This document shows positions 46,101 through 53,462 of a DNA stretch of 64,000 bases, one piece after another (positions within the stretch are counted from its first letter, which is position 1; every line of letters begins with the position of its first letter). The stretch spans positions 1,984,001-2,048,000 of the forward strand of contig CAVWNC010000004.1 in the NCBI GenBank assembly GCA_963756455.1, read 5' to 3'. The notes beneath the pieces were generated by a model, which was not told the DNA's origin, did no database searches, and saw nothing but the letters and a program-made list of their open reading frames with translations. The position numbers and the translations under genes are program-made. Origin of the DNA: DASQPA01 sp963756455. Lineage in GTDB: Bacteria; Acidobacteriota; Thermoanaerobaculia; Multivoradales; UBA5704.

Positions 46101-46746
46101 CACGCTGCCAGACGGAGAATTCCGGGTACTGGAGGGTGAGAGCCGGGAGCGGCGACGGCCGGCCGGAGACGAAGGCTCGGTAGAGGGTGCTCAGCTCGCC
46201 GAAGAGGAGCCCCAGCGACCAGCCATCGGCGACGATGTGATGAAGGCCGAGAAAGAGGACGTGCTCCGAAGCGTCGAGGCGGACGAGGGCGGCCCGGAAG
46301 AGCGGCCCCCGCGCCAGGTCGAAGGCGTGCCTCGCCTCGCGCCCGGCGAGTTCCAGGACGGCAACCGCGCGGAGCGCGACCGGCAGGGCCGAGAGGTCCA
46401 CCCAGGGAAGCGCCAGCTCGGCTTCCCGTTCCGTCGCAGTCACCCGCTGCCGGGGCTCGTCGCCGACCGTGGGGAACACCGTGCGGAGCGCCGCGTGCCG
46501 GCGGACGATCTCCGACAGCGCACGGGCGAGGATCGCGGGGTCCAAGCCGCCTTGAAACGTCACGGCGCGGAAGATGTTGTTGGCCGGGTTTCCCGGCTCC
46601 AGGCGGTCCAGAAACCACATCCGCTGCTGCGCGAACGAGAGCGGAAAGGTGCGGGCGGCACTGGGCCTCTGCCGCTCCAGGCGCTCCAGCAGGGCGACCT
46701 TCTCTCGCCGCGACAGACCTTCGGTGCTCGGCTCAACGGTGCTCAT
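40120..46746 (-). CDS. NRPS subunit C: C-A-T-C-A-T (modules 6-7)
   Basis: A 2208-residue two-module subunit. Module 6: HHIVADG at 169, YTSGSTGRPKG at 654, S1080 in LGGHSLLATQ. Module 7: HHSVSDG at 1276, YTSGSTGKPKG at 1752, S2150 in LGGHSLMATQ. Module 7 residues read D-I-L-Q-L-G-V-I-W-K (glycine-like, as in subunit D). Module 6 reads D-I-E-N-V-G-S-V-T-K with no match I know, and its A5 core is NSYASTECT instead of the usual YGPTE, an odd change. The C-terminus (ARTDDELLTALLAQLED) looks like a docking helix. ATG 46746 lies 14 bp inside the end of subunit B, with GGGAG before it. A perfect 18-bp tandem duplication lies at 44896-44931. Confidence 0.94.
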   Translation of the reverse strand: MSTVEPSTEGLSRREKVALLERLERQRPSAARTFPLSFAQQRMWFLDRLEPGNPANNIFRAVTFQGGLDPAILARALSEIVRRHAALRTVFPTVGDEPRQRVTATEREAELALPWVDLSALPVALRAVAVLELAGREARHAFDLARGPLFRAALVRLDASEHVLFLGLHHIVADGWSLGLLFGELSTLYRAFVSGRPSPLPALTLQYPEFSVWQRERMAGERLRVELDWWREEIGEAATVLELPADRLRAAVESFRGDLDRFALPISVERGILTLGRESQATLFMTLLAAFEVLLYRYTRQPSFLVGTTVAGRHRPEVEEVIGFFANTLLLPAGLAGDPTFRGLLGAVRRSTLAAYGHQEMPFESLVLALQPERDLSHNPLFQVMFALQNLPEQGLSLPGLKVSELDVERGLSKLDLTLDLTDSKDGIAGYFEYSTDLFEAATIARMRGCFLTLLAGIVADPDRPLSALPLLERAERERILFGWNPTGYELPPTVPERIAAQARRTPEAPAVLCGDERLDYADLNARANRLARYLRRRGVGPDTRVGLCLERSLGLTVALLGILKAGAAYVPLDPDYPRERLALMIEDTGMPILLTVSPLAARLPVEAVAGVEAVAGDGPALLLLDLEGERIASEDAADPDWEILGEGLAYVVYTSGSTGRPKGVGVPHRALANHAAECARWYGLGPSDRVLQFTSISFDITSEEIFPTWISGAALVPRAPGLFPSFAELEALLDRHGVTVVNLPTAYWHEWASELHRLERRPPESLRLAVIGTEQALPERLAEWLTLPTLPGLPELAGNGVRFANSYASTECTVTALIHLSGPGSLERARAGHRIPVGRPIGNCRVYVLDGAMEPVPVGVPGDVYIGGANVSRGYLRHPERTAAVFLPDPFGTCEPGGRLYRQGDLGRFLPSGELECLGRSDDQVKIRGFRVEPGEIEAVLARHPGVRECVVLVRHGGAGFPGTLADRRLVGYVAADPDHRATPEELRLHLKKSLPEYMVPAGLVVLDDLPLTPNGKLDRRALLRIDAVHESIHEVGGAAGMSVPGSPVEELMLQIWSQVLRRERIGMHDNFFDLGGHSLLATQVISRVRQALGVDLPLRALFEEPTVAALAAAVETARRSTQRILAPLIEPIAPELRSGPLPSSFAQQRLWVVDQLMPGSPAYNLADALRWEGAFDVVTLSRALDEIVRRHEVLRTTFAVMDGQAVQVIAPPAPLKLRRVDLAGDSAAAETAETALHLAAEEGRRPFDLARGPLFRAMLYRLAPEDHLLLLGIHHSVSDGNSNQILLRELLALYAAFSRGEASPLPDLPVQYADYAAWQRAWLRGEALAAQIAYWREQLAGAPPLLELPLDRPRPAIETADGARHTFTLQPALARDLATLGRREGATRFMTLLAGFDALLARESGQDDVVVGWPIAGRGRAEVEGMVGFFSNMLVQRARLQAGESFARLLGQVRGTALDAYSHGDLPFELLVEALRPERDLSHNPIFQVFFVLHHQAGAQEVPGAAVHLPHVATGTSLLDLSLAVTETETALEAVFEYKTALFDGATVERMAGHLTNLLANAVEVPGAPLAELPILSAAERRQLAAWNETSVDIPAGTTAHGLFEARAAAAPGDLALVTDEELLSYGDLDARANRLAHHLRRLGVRPGVLVGICLERGAAMVAALLAVLKAGGAYVPLDPTYPPERLAYILGDGDVRFLLTTGDLGSVLPLHDATVLDLAGDVAPAALLAESAAPPVPLAGPEDLAYVLYTSGSTGKPKGVEVRHAGLANFLLSMARRPGLKAADTLLAVTTISFDIAGLELYLPLAVGGRVVLASRAAAADGRRLAALLEDCGATVMQATPATWRLLLDSGWAGTPGLKALSGGEALPSELARELLARVGSLWNVYGPTETTIWSALQPVSVPGDATLSTPSTVPIGLPIANTTLHLLDRRLGPVSPVPVGVVGELYIGGAGLARGYLRRPALTAERFVPDPFAGPGARLYRTGDLARRLLGGEIEFLGRADTQVKVRGFRIELGEIEAALAAHPAVRQAVVAVRMAGVQGSQLVAYVVAAGPAAHPGHLRAALREELPEYMVPSLFVFLTELPLTPNGKVDRKALPSPAADPSSVTRERVAPRTPVELRVAEIWAEILGVPGIGIHDNFFELGGHSLMATQVISRLEEAFGVELGLPAIFKTPTVAALSEAIMTREMARTDDELLTALLAQLED
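44896..44931. repeat. Perfect 18-bp tandem duplication in NRPS C
   Basis: GCCTGCCACGGCCTCCAC occurs twice in tandem, in frame, adding a VEAVAG copy between adenylation core motifs. Confidence 0.85.
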
Positions 46747-49700
46747 GGATCTCCCTCCCCACCGGATCGGACAACATCTCGTGGAGCAGCGCATCGAGCT
46801 GTTCCTCGCTCATCCCCTCGGCGCCGATCTCCTCGGCGACCTCCGCGGCGGGAGCGCCTGGCTCCTCCAGGTCCGCCGGGGTCCCGGAGACGATCGCGGC
46901 CGCCAGGGCGGCGAGGGTCGTGTGCTCGAAGAGCGCCGCGAGCGGCAGCTCGACTCCGAGGTCGCGGCGGAGGCGCGAGAGGACGCGGGTGGCCGAAAGG
47001 GAGTGGCCGCCGAGAAGGAAGAAGTCGTCCCCGATCCCCACCGTCTCGACCCTCAAGACCTCGCGCCAGATCGCCGCGACCGCCTCCTCGACCGCCGTCC
47101 GCGGGGCGACGAAGCCCGCGCCCGTGCCGGTCCGCGGATCGGGACCGAGGCGCAGCAGCGCCCGGCGGTCCACCTTGCCGTTCGCGGTGAGCGGCAGCGC
47201 GGGGAGGAGCACCCAGGCCGCCGGCACCATGTGGGCGGGCAGGCTCGCGGCGAGATGCCGGCGGAGGACGGCGGGGAGATCGGCTTCGGCAAGGTCCGAA
47301 GCCACATAGGCGACGAGCCGGCGCTCGGTCCCCCCGGGCTCGGGCGATGCCAGGACCGCGGCCTCGCGGACGGCGGGATGGCGGGCGAGCGCCACCTCGA
47401 TCTCCCCGGGCTCGATGCGGAAGCCGCGGATCTTGACCTGCTGGTCCAGGCGGCCGAGAAACTCCAGGGTGCCGTCCGCCCGGAAGCGCGCGCGGTCGCC
47501 GGTGCGGTAGAGACGGTCGCCGGTCCCCCCGGCTCCCGAAGACGGGCCGAACGGATCGGGCACGAAGCGCTCCGCCGTCCAATCAGGGCGCGCGAGATAG
47601 CCGAGCGCCAGGCCGTCGCCGCCGAGGAGCAGCTCGCCGGGAATCCCCGTCGGCAAAAGCCGCAGCTCGAAATCGACGATGTAGACCGAGGCGTTGCCGA
47701 TCGGCCGGCCGATGGGGACGGTCGCCCCGACCTCGCCGGGCTCCCGCATCGGATGGCAGCAGGTGAAGGTCGTCCCCTCGGTGGGACCGTAGCCGTTGAT
47801 GAGGGTGAGCCCCGGCAGAGCGCCGAGCGCCCGCCGCACGTGCTCGGGCGACAGCACGTCGCCCCCGGCGAGGAGCTGGGAGAGCGGCCGGAGAGCCGCC
47901 AAGTTTCCCTCGACCATCTGGTGAAAGAGGCCGGCCGTAAGCCACAGAGTGGTCACCCCGTAGCGGGTGAGGGCCGCGCCCAGCGATTCGAGCGACGGGC
48001 TCTCCGGCGGGAAGATGGCGAGCCGGCCGCCATGGAGGAGCGGCCCCCAGAGCTCCAGGGTCGAGGCATCGAAGGAGATCGGCGCCAGCTGGAGGAACAC
48101 CTCGTTCGGACCGAAGCGGGCGACGCTCCCCTCTTTCCCCCCCTCTTTTCCAAAGACGAGCCGGACGACGTTCCGGTGGGTCACCGCCACCCCCTTGGGC
48201 CGACCCGTCGAGCCCGAGGTGTACATGACATAGGCGAGATCGCCAGGACCCGGAAGCGGCGAGATCGCCGTGGCCGGAGCGCCGAGGATCGCCTCCCGGT
48301 CGCCATCCAGGGAGACCATAGCGGGAAGCCCGGCGAGATCGGCGGAGCGCAGGCGGGCGAGCGAGCGCTCCTCGCCCAGCACCAGCCGCGCGCCGCTGTC
48401 GGCGAGCATGAAGGCGAGCCGTTCCAGCGGGTAGGCCGGATCGAGCGGCACGTAGCCCGCACCACTCTTCAGGATGCCGAGGATCGCCGGCACGAGGGCG
48501 AGCGAACGCTCTACGGCGAGCGCCACGAGGTCGCCCGCGCCGACGCCCCGACCGCGCAGGTGATGGGCCAGGCGGTTCGCCTCCGCGTCGAGCTCGGCAT
48601 AGGTCAGGCTCAAGTCGCCGAAGAGGACCGCGGGCGCCAGAGGCGTCCGCGCCGCCTGGCGGGCGAAGAGCTCGGGGATCGAGGCGTCCCGCGGGTAGTC
48701 GCTCGCCGTGTCGTTCCAGGCGTCGAGGATCTCGGCGCTCTCGGCCGCCGAGAGGAGGGGCAGCTCGGCGAGGCTCTGCCGCGGATCGGCCACCGCGCCG
48801 GCCAAGAGGATCTGGAAGTGCGCCGCCATCCGCTCCACGGTCGCGAGATCGAAGAGGTCGGAGTTGTACTCCCAGTGGAGGAGGGCGCCGTGCTCCTCGG
48901 CGTCGCCGGCGTCGCCGGCATGGGCCTCCCGCCCCACCCGCTGCTCGGCGCGCGGCACGACGATGACGTTCATGTCCATCTTCGCCGTGCGGTTGCCGCG
49001 CACCTCGGGGAAGAGCTCCAGGTCGGCGAAGTGGAAGTCGGGGATGGGGGCATCGTGAAAATTGAACATCAGCTGGAAGAGCGGGTTGCGACCCGGCCGG
49101 CGCTCGAAGCGCAGCTCCTGGACGAGGCGCTCGAACGGCATGTCCTGGTGGGTGTAGGTCGCGAGGGCCAGCTCGCGCACCCGGGAGAGATGCTCCCGGA
49201 AGCTCGGCCGTCCGGAGAGGTCGGCCCGCAGCACGAGGCTGTTGACGACCATCCCGATCATCCCCTCGATCTCCCGCGCCCGCCGGTTGGCGTTGCTGGT
49301 GCCGATGACGACGTCCTCCTCGCCGGTGTAGCGGGCGAGGAGGGCGAGGAAGCCGGCGAGCATCGTCATATAGAGGGTGAAGCCCTGGCGCCGGGCGAAG
49401 CCGCGGAGGGCGTCATAGAGGGCGGTTTCGACCGGCAGGAGCGCGATGTCGCCGCGGAACGACCCCTGGGGAGGCCGCGGGCGGTCGGTCGCGATCTCCA
49501 ACGCGGGAGGGCTTCCGGCGAGCCGGCCCGTCCAGTAGCCGAGGAGGCGCTCCATCGCCTCCCCCTCCATCCACTCCCGCTGCCAGACCGCGTAGTCGGC
49601 ATACTGCACGGGGGGCTCGGCGAGAGGCGAGGGCTCGCCCGCCGAGAAGGCCGTGTAGAGGGCTTTGAGCTCGCGGAGGAAGATGGCGAGCGACCAGCCG

Positions 49701-52700
49701 TCGTGCACGAAGTGGTGCTCGACCTGGACCAGCGTATGGAACCCCGCGTCGTGGCGCAGGAGCCGCCAGCGGATGAGCGGACCCTGGGCGAGGTCGAAAG
49801 GCGTCTGGATCTGCTCCTCGATGATCGCTTCGGCGCGCTCTTCTCGTTCCCCGGGCGGGAAGACGGAGAGATCGGTCTTCACCAAGCGGAGAGGGGATGC
49901 CTCCGAGATCACCTGCACCGGCCTGCCCTCGGCGAGCGCCGGGAAGCTCGTCCGCAGCACCTCGTGCCGGCGGACGATCTCGGCGAGCGTCCGTTCGAGG
50001 ATCAAGACGTCCAGGGGACCCCGGAAGCGGATCGCGACCTGGAAGTTGTAGGCGAGGTTTCCCCCCGGGGTGAGCTGGTCCAGAAACCACACCCGCTCCT
50101 GAGCGAACGACAGCGGCAGGGAGCGTCCGTCGCGCGGCACCCGCCTTATGGGGGGGAGCGACAGCGGGTCCGCGCCGCGCCCGTAGGTCTCGATCCAGCC
50201 GGCGAGCTCCGCGACCGTCGGCTTCTTGAACAGCTCGACGAGCGGCACCTCGATCCCCAGGGCCTGACGGATGCGGGAGAGCGCCTGCGCGACCAAGAGA
50301 GAGTGGCCGCCGAGTTGGAAGAAGTCGTCGTTCCGGCCCACCCGGTCGACCCGCAGCAGCTCGCCCCAGATCCCCGCCAGAACCTCCTCGACCGGCGTCC
50401 GCGGCGCTTCGCCGTCCTCCTCCGGCTTCGCAGGCATGCCCGCGTCTAGGCGGGCGAGGGCGGCGCGGTCCACCTTGCCGCTCGCGGTCAGTGGGAGAGC
50501 GGGGAGGAGGACCAGGACCGCGGGCACCATGGCCTCCGGGAGCGCCGACCGAAGCGCCGCGCGCAGCTCTCCGGCCTGGACCTCCACGCCGGTGGGAACG
50601 GCGAAGGCGACCAGCCGCCGCGCCCCCCCCGCTCTGTCTTCCTGCACCACCACCGCCGCGTCGCGCACTCCGGAGAGCCGCCGGAGCGCCGCCTCGACCT
50701 CGCCCAGCTCGATCCGGATGCCGCGGATCTTCACCTGGCTGTCCACCCGGCCGCGGAAGACGAGATCGCCGTCCGGCAGCCGGCGGACGAGGTCACCCGT
50801 GCGATAGAGCCGATCGCCCGCGATACCGGTCTCCCCGGCGAAGGGATCGGGACGGAAGCGCTCGGCGGTCAGCTCCGGCCGTCCCAGGTAGCCCCGCGCC
50901 AAACCGCTGCCGCCGATCCACAGCTCGCCGTCGATCCCCGCCGGCAGGATTTCCATCCCGGCGCCGAGCACATGGGTCCGGGCGTTGGGAACGGCGCGCC
51001 CGATCGGCACCCGGCCGCCGTCTTCGCTGCCCGAGAGAGTCAGGTCGTGCTGGGTGGCGACGATCGTCGCCTCCGTCGGGCCATAGGTGTTGATCAGCCG
51101 GACCCGCAACCCCACCCGCTCGCGCCAGGCGGCGATACGGGCCGCCTGCGCCTCCTCGCCACCGAGGATCACCAGCCGCACGCTCGGCGGCAGCTCGACA
51201 CCCTGCTCGCCGGCTCCGGCCATCTCAATAATGGCCACCACGAGCTCATGCCAGTAGGCCGTGGGCAGATCGAGGAGGGTGATCCCCTGTCTCACGATCG
51301 TGCGGAGGAAACCGTCGAAGGAACCAACGCCGGCGATACCGGGCTCGCGCAGGACGAGGGTGGCGCCGCGGGTGAGGCAGGGCCAGATCTCCTCGGCGCT
51401 GGTGTCGAAGCTGATCGAGGCGAACTGCAGGACGCGGTCGGCAGGCCCCACGCCGTAGGCCGCGCCGGCGCTCGCCACGTAGCCCGCGAGCGCCGCGTGC
51501 TCGACGACCACTCCCTTTGGGGTTCCCGTCGAGCCCGAGGTGTAGAGAACATAGGCGGCATCCCCGGAATCGACCGCATCGATCGCATCGAATCCGTGCG
51601 CCGCGGAATCGATCCGTGCGCGGTCGGCGTCCAGGCGGACGTGGACGGCCGAGCCGGGGAGACGAGCCGCGAGCGCCTCGACGGTGACCAGCACGCGGGC
51701 GCCGGAATCCGCCACCATGAAGGCCAGGCGCTCCGCCGGATAGGCCGGCTCGAGCGGCAGGTAGGCCGCCCCCGTCTTCCAGACCGCGAGGAGGGAGACG
51801 ATCAGATCGAGCGAGCGTTCGAGGCAGATCCCCACCACTTCTCCCCGCTCCGCTCCCAGGCTCCGCAGGTGATCGGCGAGCCGATCCGACGCCGCGGCGA
51901 GCGCGGCGTAGGTGAGCCGCGCCTCGCCGGCCTCGACCGCCACCGCCTCCGGGGTCGCCGCCGCCTGCGCGGCGAAGCGATGGAGAACGGTCGGAGCGCC
52001 AGGCTCCGGAGCGACCGGCCCACGGCCAGCGGCGAGCAGCTCCTGCTCCTCCGCGGCGCCGAGGAGCGCGATCTCGTCGAGCCGCGCCCCCGGCCGGCTG
52101 ACGAAACCGGCGAGGAGATTCCCCAGCAGGCCGAGCAGGCGGCGCGCCGAGCCGGCGTCGAAACGGAGCCGGTGGTAGGAGAGGCCGAGAGCCATCTCCT
52201 CCCCCTCCGGCGCGGCGTAGAGCGCGAGGGGATAGTGGGTCGATTCCTTGAGCCGCGAGGCGCGGATCTGGAGATCCGAAGCGCCGGACAGACCGCTCTC
52301 CGAAAGCGGATTCAAGGGGAAATTCTGGAAGATGAGGAGGCTTGAGAAAAGCGGCCGCTCGCGCGGCAGACCCGCCCAGGCCTGCACCTCTTCGAGGAGC
52401 GAATGCTCGAACCGGCGCTGCTCGATCTGGCGGTCCTGCAGCTCGGCGAGCCAGGGGAGGAGGGGCTGGGCAGGGTCGATCCGCACCCGCACCGGCAGGG
52501 CGTTGATGAAGAGGCCCACCATCGACTCGACCCCCGGCAGTTCGGCCGGCCGACCCGAGACGACGGCGCCGAAGGTCGCCTCGCCGCGCCGGGCCAGGCG
52601 GGCGAGGAGGAGGGACCAGGCGCCCTGGAAGAGCGTGTTGAGGGTGAGCCCGTTGCCGCGGGCGAAGGCGGTGAGGCTCCGCACGGTCGCCGCCTCGATC

Positions 52701-53452
52701 CGGCCGAGCTCCTGCTCGCTCGCCCAGCCGCTCTCCCGCTCCGCTTCCCGCACTTCTCCCACTTCTCCCACTTCTCCCACTTCTTCGACACCGTCGAAGG
52801 GCAGAGGGGTCGGCTCGTCGAAACCCAGAAGCTCGCGGCGCCAGAAGGCCTCGGCCTCTCCCCGATCCTGGCGCTCCAGCCAGGCGATGTAGTCGCCGTA
52901 GCGGCGGGGGGTGGGCAGCTCCGGGGTCTCCGGCGTGCGGCCTTGGGCGAGCGCGGCGTAGAGAGCGAGGACGTCCGCGAAGACGAGCGAGATCGACCAG
53001 CCGTCCAGGATCAGGTGGTGGAAGCTCCAGACGAACTTCGCCACCTCGTTCTCCCAGCGGACGAGGGTGGCGCGGAGGAGCGGCGCCCGGGAGAGATCGA
53101 AGCCGCGGGCGTGATCGGCGCGGAGGAGAGCGTCGAGCCGCCGTTCGCGCTCCGTCGCCGCGAGATCCCGGAGGTCCAGCTCCTCCCAGGGCAGCTCGAC
53201 CTCCGCCCGCACCACCTGGAGGGGGCGCTCGCGGCGCTCCCAGGCGAACTGGGTGCGGAGAGCGCCATGCCGCGCGACGACCCGGCGCCAGGCCTCGCGC
53301 CAGAGCGCGGCGTCGAGACGGCCGGTCAAGGTGAAGACGAACTGATCGAAGTAATACTCCGAGCGGTCGGCGGAGAGCAGGTTCACCATCAGCATCCCCT
53401 GCTGCGCGGGGGAGAGCGGATAGATGTCGGTGACGTTGGATGGGCTGCTCAT
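46733..53452 (-). CDS. NRPS subunit B: C-A-T-C-A-T (modules 4-5), module 5 predicted Val
   Basis: A 2239-residue two-module subunit. It starts with a condensation domain of the TycB1/GrsB1 type (TDIYPLSPAQQGMLMVNL; HHLILDG at 145), the kind that usually accepts a chain from another subunit. Module 4: YTSGSTGTPKG at 637, S1051; residues D-T-E-D-I-G-T-I-V-K, where acidic positions 239/278 hint at a basic substrate. Module 5: HHFVHDG at 1246, YTSGSTGRPKG at 1744, S2151; residues D-A-L-W-L-G-G-T-F-K, close to the valine code. A C-terminal helix (MSEEQLDALLHEML) is likely for docking. AGGGAG precedes ATG 53452. In-frame 9-bp repeats at 52751-52785 and 48900-48917. Confidence 0.94.
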   Translation of the reverse strand: MSSPSNVTDIYPLSPAQQGMLMVNLLSADRSEYYFDQFVFTLTGRLDAALWREAWRRVVARHGALRTQFAWERRERPLQVVRAEVELPWEELDLRDLAATERERRLDALLRADHARGFDLSRAPLLRATLVRWENEVAKFVWSFHHLILDGWSISLVFADVLALYAALAQGRTPETPELPTPRRYGDYIAWLERQDRGEAEAFWRRELLGFDEPTPLPFDGVEEVGEVGEVGEVREAERESGWASEQELGRIEAATVRSLTAFARGNGLTLNTLFQGAWSLLLARLARRGEATFGAVVSGRPAELPGVESMVGLFINALPVRVRIDPAQPLLPWLAELQDRQIEQRRFEHSLLEEVQAWAGLPRERPLFSSLLIFQNFPLNPLSESGLSGASDLQIRASRLKESTHYPLALYAAPEGEEMALGLSYHRLRFDAGSARRLLGLLGNLLAGFVSRPGARLDEIALLGAAEEQELLAAGRGPVAPEPGAPTVLHRFAAQAAATPEAVAVEAGEARLTYAALAAASDRLADHLRSLGAERGEVVGICLERSLDLIVSLLAVWKTGAAYLPLEPAYPAERLAFMVADSGARVLVTVEALAARLPGSAVHVRLDADRARIDSAAHGFDAIDAVDSGDAAYVLYTSGSTGTPKGVVVEHAALAGYVASAGAAYGVGPADRVLQFASISFDTSAEEIWPCLTRGATLVLREPGIAGVGSFDGFLRTIVRQGITLLDLPTAYWHELVVAIIEMAGAGEQGVELPPSVRLVILGGEEAQAARIAAWRERVGLRVRLINTYGPTEATIVATQHDLTLSGSEDGGRVPIGRAVPNARTHVLGAGMEILPAGIDGELWIGGSGLARGYLGRPELTAERFRPDPFAGETGIAGDRLYRTGDLVRRLPDGDLVFRGRVDSQVKIRGIRIELGEVEAALRRLSGVRDAAVVVQEDRAGGARRLVAFAVPTGVEVQAGELRAALRSALPEAMVPAVLVLLPALPLTASGKVDRAALARLDAGMPAKPEEDGEAPRTPVEEVLAGIWGELLRVDRVGRNDDFFQLGGHSLLVAQALSRIRQALGIEVPLVELFKKPTVAELAGWIETYGRGADPLSLPPIRRVPRDGRSLPLSFAQERVWFLDQLTPGGNLAYNFQVAIRFRGPLDVLILERTLAEIVRRHEVLRTSFPALAEGRPVQVISEASPLRLVKTDLSVFPPGEREERAEAIIEEQIQTPFDLAQGPLIRWRLLRHDAGFHTLVQVEHHFVHDGWSLAIFLRELKALYTAFSAGEPSPLAEPPVQYADYAVWQREWMEGEAMERLLGYWTGRLAGSPPALEIATDRPRPPQGSFRGDIALLPVETALYDALRGFARRQGFTLYMTMLAGFLALLARYTGEEDVVIGTSNANRRAREIEGMIGMVVNSLVLRADLSGRPSFREHLSRVRELALATYTHQDMPFERLVQELRFERRPGRNPLFQLMFNFHDAPIPDFHFADLELFPEVRGNRTAKMDMNVIVVPRAEQRVGREAHAGDAGDAEEHGALLHWEYNSDLFDLATVERMAAHFQILLAGAVADPRQSLAELPLLSAAESAEILDAWNDTASDYPRDASIPELFARQAARTPLAPAVLFGDLSLTYAELDAEANRLAHHLRGRGVGAGDLVALAVERSLALVPAILGILKSGAGYVPLDPAYPLERLAFMLADSGARLVLGEERSLARLRSADLAGLPAMVSLDGDREAILGAPATAISPLPGPGDLAYVMYTSGSTGRPKGVAVTHRNVVRLVFGKEGGKEGSVARFGPNEVFLQLAPISFDASTLELWGPLLHGGRLAIFPPESPSLESLGAALTRYGVTTLWLTAGLFHQMVEGNLAALRPLSQLLAGGDVLSPEHVRRALGALPGLTLINGYGPTEGTTFTCCHPMREPGEVGATVPIGRPIGNASVYIVDFELRLLPTGIPGELLLGGDGLALGYLARPDWTAERFVPDPFGPSSGAGGTGDRLYRTGDRARFRADGTLEFLGRLDQQVKIRGFRIEPGEIEVALARHPAVREAAVLASPEPGGTERRLVAYVASDLAEADLPAVLRRHLAASLPAHMVPAAWVLLPALPLTANGKVDRRALLRLGPDPRTGTGAGFVAPRTAVEEAVAAIWREVLRVETVGIGDDFFLLGGHSLSATRVLSRLRRDLGVELPLAALFEHTTLAALAAAIVSGTPADLEEPGAPAAEVAEEIGAEGMSEEQLDALLHEMLSDPVGREIHEHR
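52751..52785. repeat. 9-bp tandem repeat in the first C domain of NRPS B
   Basis: Three perfect copies and one partial copy of CACTTCTCC; encodes EEVGEVGEVGEV on the minus strand in a condensation-domain loop. Confidence 0.8.
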
Positions 53453-53462
53453 GACGCTCCCT

